Of a DNA stretch of 64,000 nt, positions 60,525 through 64,000 are shown piece by piece (positions within the stretch are counted from its first letter, which is position 1; every line of letters starts with the position of its first letter). A program made the position numbers and the translations under genes. The DNA lies in contig OU612066.1 of the NCBI GenBank assembly GCA_914767715.1, positions 32,462,283-32,526,282 of the forward strand, written 5' to 3'. Source of the stretch: Membranipora membranacea (Eukaryota; Bryozoa; Gymnolaemata; Cheilostomatida; Membraniporidae). A model generated the notes under the pieces. It searched no databases and had not been told where the DNA came from. It worked only from the letters and a program-made list of their open reading frames with translations.

Positions 60525-62657
60525 ATGGCTGTAGCTCGAATGTTTTTGTCAACATGTCAGCTCGGAATTATATTCAAGATAATTTGGTTTACTCATTTAT
60601 TTGCATCAAGTTTCGGTAAGTCCTATTTATATTTTGTTAACTCTCGGCATATTTTGTCAAATGTTCTGTCAACTACTCTCTAGTTTATAGATATTTGTGT
60701 TTTAATCGGTGGAATCGAAAGTTATGACTTGCAAAAGTCTCTCCTCCCAACATTTTGTCAAGCTTTTCACAGCCTGTCGGGTAGGCCTACACACCAAATT
60801 CATTCTAAATTTATTTATTATAACAAACCTGCCTCTTAGATCAGGAGATCAATGAATTGAGTTGAATTAACAAAGGACTCAAACATGGGTACATAACATG
60901 CTCATATTACCTAATTATATAATTTGGAGTAATCAAAGTTGTCGGGGAATTAGCTGGCCGAATAAAGACCCATCTGAAATAGCTTATCCCTTGATCTGGG
61001 GTTTAATTGTTGCCCAGCGTGTCTGCTTTCGACGAGGTACTTGATTTTATTAATGATGTTTTGGGGCTATAACCCTAAATTTTCTCCAAACCGCACAGCG
61101 TCATCAGATTTCATTTAAATCAGATAAAATGTGGGCCATAAACATAATTGCTGTAATTGTCTCAGTTTTCAGATCAAGTACAAATTTGAGTTATGATCCT
61201 GACTAACTTCTTTTCTATGAATATGATGATTGTTTAGGCTATTGGCCACCTGGTATTCTATTTTTACTCATTTTATAGGTTTTCACTGAGAGTTTCAGGA
61301 TTTGTGTAGTAATAATACTAATAGTTAAAGTTTGCTGAAGGTTAATATCTTCAGTCAAAATGTGAAGGATTAGCCTCCATTAAAACATTCTAATATCAAT
61401 GACTGTGAGTATTTAGTATCCTTGCCAATACGTGTCCTAACAATGGGATTTATTTTAAGTTCACACCTTATCCTAGGATTTCTACCCGTTCTAATGGGTT
61501 GATATGTCAGTCAAAGGGGACATGTACTGGACTTAGTAATAATGCGATTGATGACTTCTGATGTGAAAACTAAAATGATGTTCACGCTGTTCATTCTATG
61601 ATTGAAGATTCTATGAGTTAATTCAAGTCACACCAACACCTCATAAAATCATCCCATCTTTAGAACCTTTTATTTCTAGAAAACAGGTAGAATACACCGA
61701 CTTTGTTCTTTGCTAGCGATATATGTGTATATCAAACTTTTTGTGGATTTGTTGTGATAATTTGTGATTAGACAATTCATTCATAACCCCCAGATTCAAT
61801 GCACAAACACACATATGATCTGTGACCAGATTGTTATTGTTTTATGTAACACAGCTGATTTATGCACTAAATCCCTGCAGTGCCCTGCTTACTCATGATG
61901 ATGGCAGTGTTTAGATACAGCTAATCCCTTTATACATAATGTTATTTATCAGAAAGTAAAAGTCCATCAAATAATGGTTGTGTCAGGCTACAGTGTTGGT
62001 TGGTGGTTGATGTACCAGCTGTTCGTACAGCCAAGGAGAACGGCCATATGGGAAATTCCAGGGGTGTTGAGTTTTACAATATCTATAATTCTAAGCAGGC
62101 GAAGAATTCTTGTCAATGAACCATCACTCTGGTGACTGGCGTCAGCTTGAGGGACAGCGAGACAGCTAAAGCGGTGTGATCCTAATAATATTACGACCAC
62201 CACAACGTGATCAAAACTGCCTCATAGTTAGCCTCAAGCGTTATAGTTACTCTGTTTATTTTTAATTATTATTTTTATATTACAGCGTATCTAAGTGCAG
62301 ACTCAGTCCTTACACAGGAGGTCTACGGCAGCACCAACTATTACCTAAACATGAGACAATATAAGTATAACTGGCAGGAAGCTCTACAATCATGCAGTGA
62401 CCGAAACACCAGGATAGCCAGGGCTCCCATTCCTTCATTCATCACAGGCAGGTTTTCCGAAGTGGTTTCCCGTGACATAGACACTAACATATGGATAGCT
62501 AATTCTAACAGTAACTGTATGACACTGAAGAAGCGATGTAAGCCTGGCGAGCTTCGTGCGCTGTTTGGAGGACAAAATCGATGCGGTGAATATGAGTTCA
62601 ATCCAGAGAATACCGACTGCAGCAGCGCGCGGATGTTGTATGTCATCTGTGAGACAA
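60525..62657 (+). CDS. secreted/membrane protein with C-type-lectin-like cysteine-rich domain, 5' exons (partial)
   Basis: Exon 1, 60525-60615, starts ATG and encodes about 30 residues with a hydrophobic stretch (LGIIFKIIWFTHLFASSF) that reads as a signal peptide. It ends with a consensus donor (tttcg|gtaagt), phase 1. Exon 2, 62286-62657, begins after tattacag and ends before gtaagt. It is phase 1 at both ends and encodes about 124 residues with six Cys. Its features resemble a degenerate C-type lectin domain: NWQEALQSC near the start, NIWIANSNSNC in the middle and SSARMLYVICET at the end. The calcium-binding EPN/WND motifs are not seen, so sugar binding is not implied. Symmetric 1-1 exons are usual for shuffled extracellular modules, so more exons probably follow beyond 64000. 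Family assignment tentative; gene reality fairly strong. Intron 1 (60616-62285) shows nothing else. Confidence 0.62.
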
Positions 62658-64000
62658 GTAAGTAAACTCATCGTTTGAAATATAGTTTGGCTTCTGTCTA
62701 AATCTTAAAAGATCTGTTCTAACACAAAATTACGGTGTTTTTAAAGCAGCAAGACTCTTTTTGAGAGATTAGAATATTTTCTCAGCTTCACTGTCTCCAG
62801 TCGCTGTGTTTACTAGTCACTGATGTTTTACACAAAGCAGCAGATGCGGAGGATTACCAGCGATCCCCTGATCTTCCTGACATTAGCTGTCACGTCTGAT
62901 GGCAGCCTGTTCTCTGTTAACCTCTCTCACACTGATCATCTGATTACATAACGGGACAGCTCTGTGATTTAGAGCTGCGCCAAACCATACAGTCGTCAGC
63001 AGTCTACACTGCAGGGTTATCAATCTTTGTGAATAAGAATGCATTCGCTGGATCCCAAATCTAGAATTTATTTACAATTGAAGTGAATTTTATCGCCTAT
63101 GAATCTATAAATGTCTCAGCTCTATGTCCCCCTTTTCATTTCTGCGGTTAGGTTGCCATTATCAGCCTTATATAACTTGGCAGCGGGTAGAGGCAGCTTG
63201 TCTGATATGGGAGTTTTCTGCAGAATTGGTCTATGAGTGGTTTTATAATTTAACAAGTGTTCTTAAAAGTTCACTTTGTGGTGCATTGGTACCATCGCTA
63301 GCCCTTTGTGTGGTGGTAGTACAAAGGTCATTTACTGATTGCTGCCTGGAAATATGGATGAAGGTTTCAAGCCTTTAAATCTGTCTTTACCTGTTAAAAA
63401 TGTCCCGAAGTGTCGCAATGTGTATTTATTCTGATTTGGCGAAAGCTCAGAAAACAGCAATGTCATCGTTGCCTGCTAAATATCTACAGTCCTAACAGTA
63501 ACATAGCCCATATTATTAGATTGAAGATCTTGAATCTTAACACGCATCTGGATGGCAGTTTGCTCATAACTTTGACAGCCTGTATATAAAGTCACTCAGT
63601 TTGTATATAATTACATTTTCTTCAAAAATGTATACAAAGTGGTTTGAACGCTCTCATATTAACATTTTTTATCACCCACACTGCAAGGCGACAGCAAAGC
63701 AGCGGAAAATTGATTATTCCTGGTCTCTGCGAGGCAAGCCTTGAGGAGGATTGGTGATAGCTTGTATATTACATTACGTAATTACATACCCTGTTTTTAT
63801 CTCAAATGCACTTGGATTTTGCTGCTGCCATTGCAAATTCCTGAATTATGAGGACAGCTTATGGGTGCAGAGATTTGAGGCGAAGATAGTTATATAACTG
63901 GCAGCCCCTTTGTAGACTGTCATAATACAATCATTATACAAATCTTGATTTCATTCCAAAGCCACTGTAGACATGTATTTGGATATGTCCTGTATAGTTC
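62658..64000. other. start of intron 2 of the lectin-like gene, no exon recognised
   Basis: No downstream exon was recognised before the window ends. The ORF at 63124-63378 lacks splice or family support. Confidence 0.5.

Noticed and set aside
62341-62671. Minus-strand ORFs of 78-101 codons
   Set aside because: Antisense shadows of the lectin-like exon, which has consensus splice sites and matching phases on the plus strand.
63124-63378. 84-codon plus-strand ORF as a third exon of the lectin-like gene
   Set aside because: No acceptor/donor pair in phase and no cysteine-module pattern.

Overview
The window is AT-rich nuclear DNA from an animal, most likely an invertebrate. The evidence is multi-exon genes with GT-AG introns of about 0.3-4 kb, a complete FKBP25-type (FKBP3) gene, an SLC16-like transporter family, a signal-peptide/C-type-lectin-like gene, non-LTR retrotransposon fragments, tRNA-derived sequences and many miniature inverted-repeat elements. 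The phylum cannot be set from the sequence alone.

Layout. 1-3.1 kb: no gene seen. 3.5-10.7 kb (minus): an intact four-exon SLC16/monocarboxylate-transporter-like gene (copy A, 429 aa by my splicing), with a LINE fragment at its 3' end and a 15-bp minisatellite in intron 1. 12.5 kb (minus): one orphan alpha-L-fucosidase-like exon. 16.8-19.8 kb (minus): the C-terminal half of a second, more divergent SLC16-like gene (copy D). 19.8-34.9 kb: repeat-dominated, with a duplicated 230-bp repeat, a large foldback of tandem repeats, two dispersed repeat families (R1, R2), a 938-bp hAT-like element nested in R2, and LINE fragments. 35.0-37.9 kb (plus): an intact SLC16-like gene (copy B, 423 aa) with the same exon structure as A. 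39.5-44.1 kb: a LINE with a recognisable 3' end, and a 2.1-kb element with long inverted ends. 45.2-50.8 kb (plus): a third copy (C) that is a pseudogene, broken by indels, a lost splice donor and a 383-bp hAT-like insertion with 8-bp target duplication. 51.6-54.4 kb (minus): FKBP3, complete in seven exons, tail-to-tail with copy C. 54.5-57.5 kb: a tRNA-derived SINE, two LINE C-terminal fragments and two hairpins. 60.5-62.7 kb (plus): the first two recognised exons of a secreted or membrane protein with a cysteine-rich, C-type-lectin-like domain; the gene probably runs off the window.

The biological theme is a local expansion of SLC16-like carriers. Copies A, B and C share intron phases and exactly 149-nt third exons, and exon 2 is 144 nt in A and B, so they arose by genomic (not retro-) duplication. 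One copy is dying in place through stepwise indels and a transposon insertion. I see no operon, CRISPR array or confident genuine tRNA/rRNA gene, and no strong case for a wholly new molecular system. The most unusual observations are tRNA-like sequences carried inside two unrelated inverted-repeat elements, the apparent loss of the canonical TM8 transport residues in the SLC16-like family, and the nested, datable transposon insertions.
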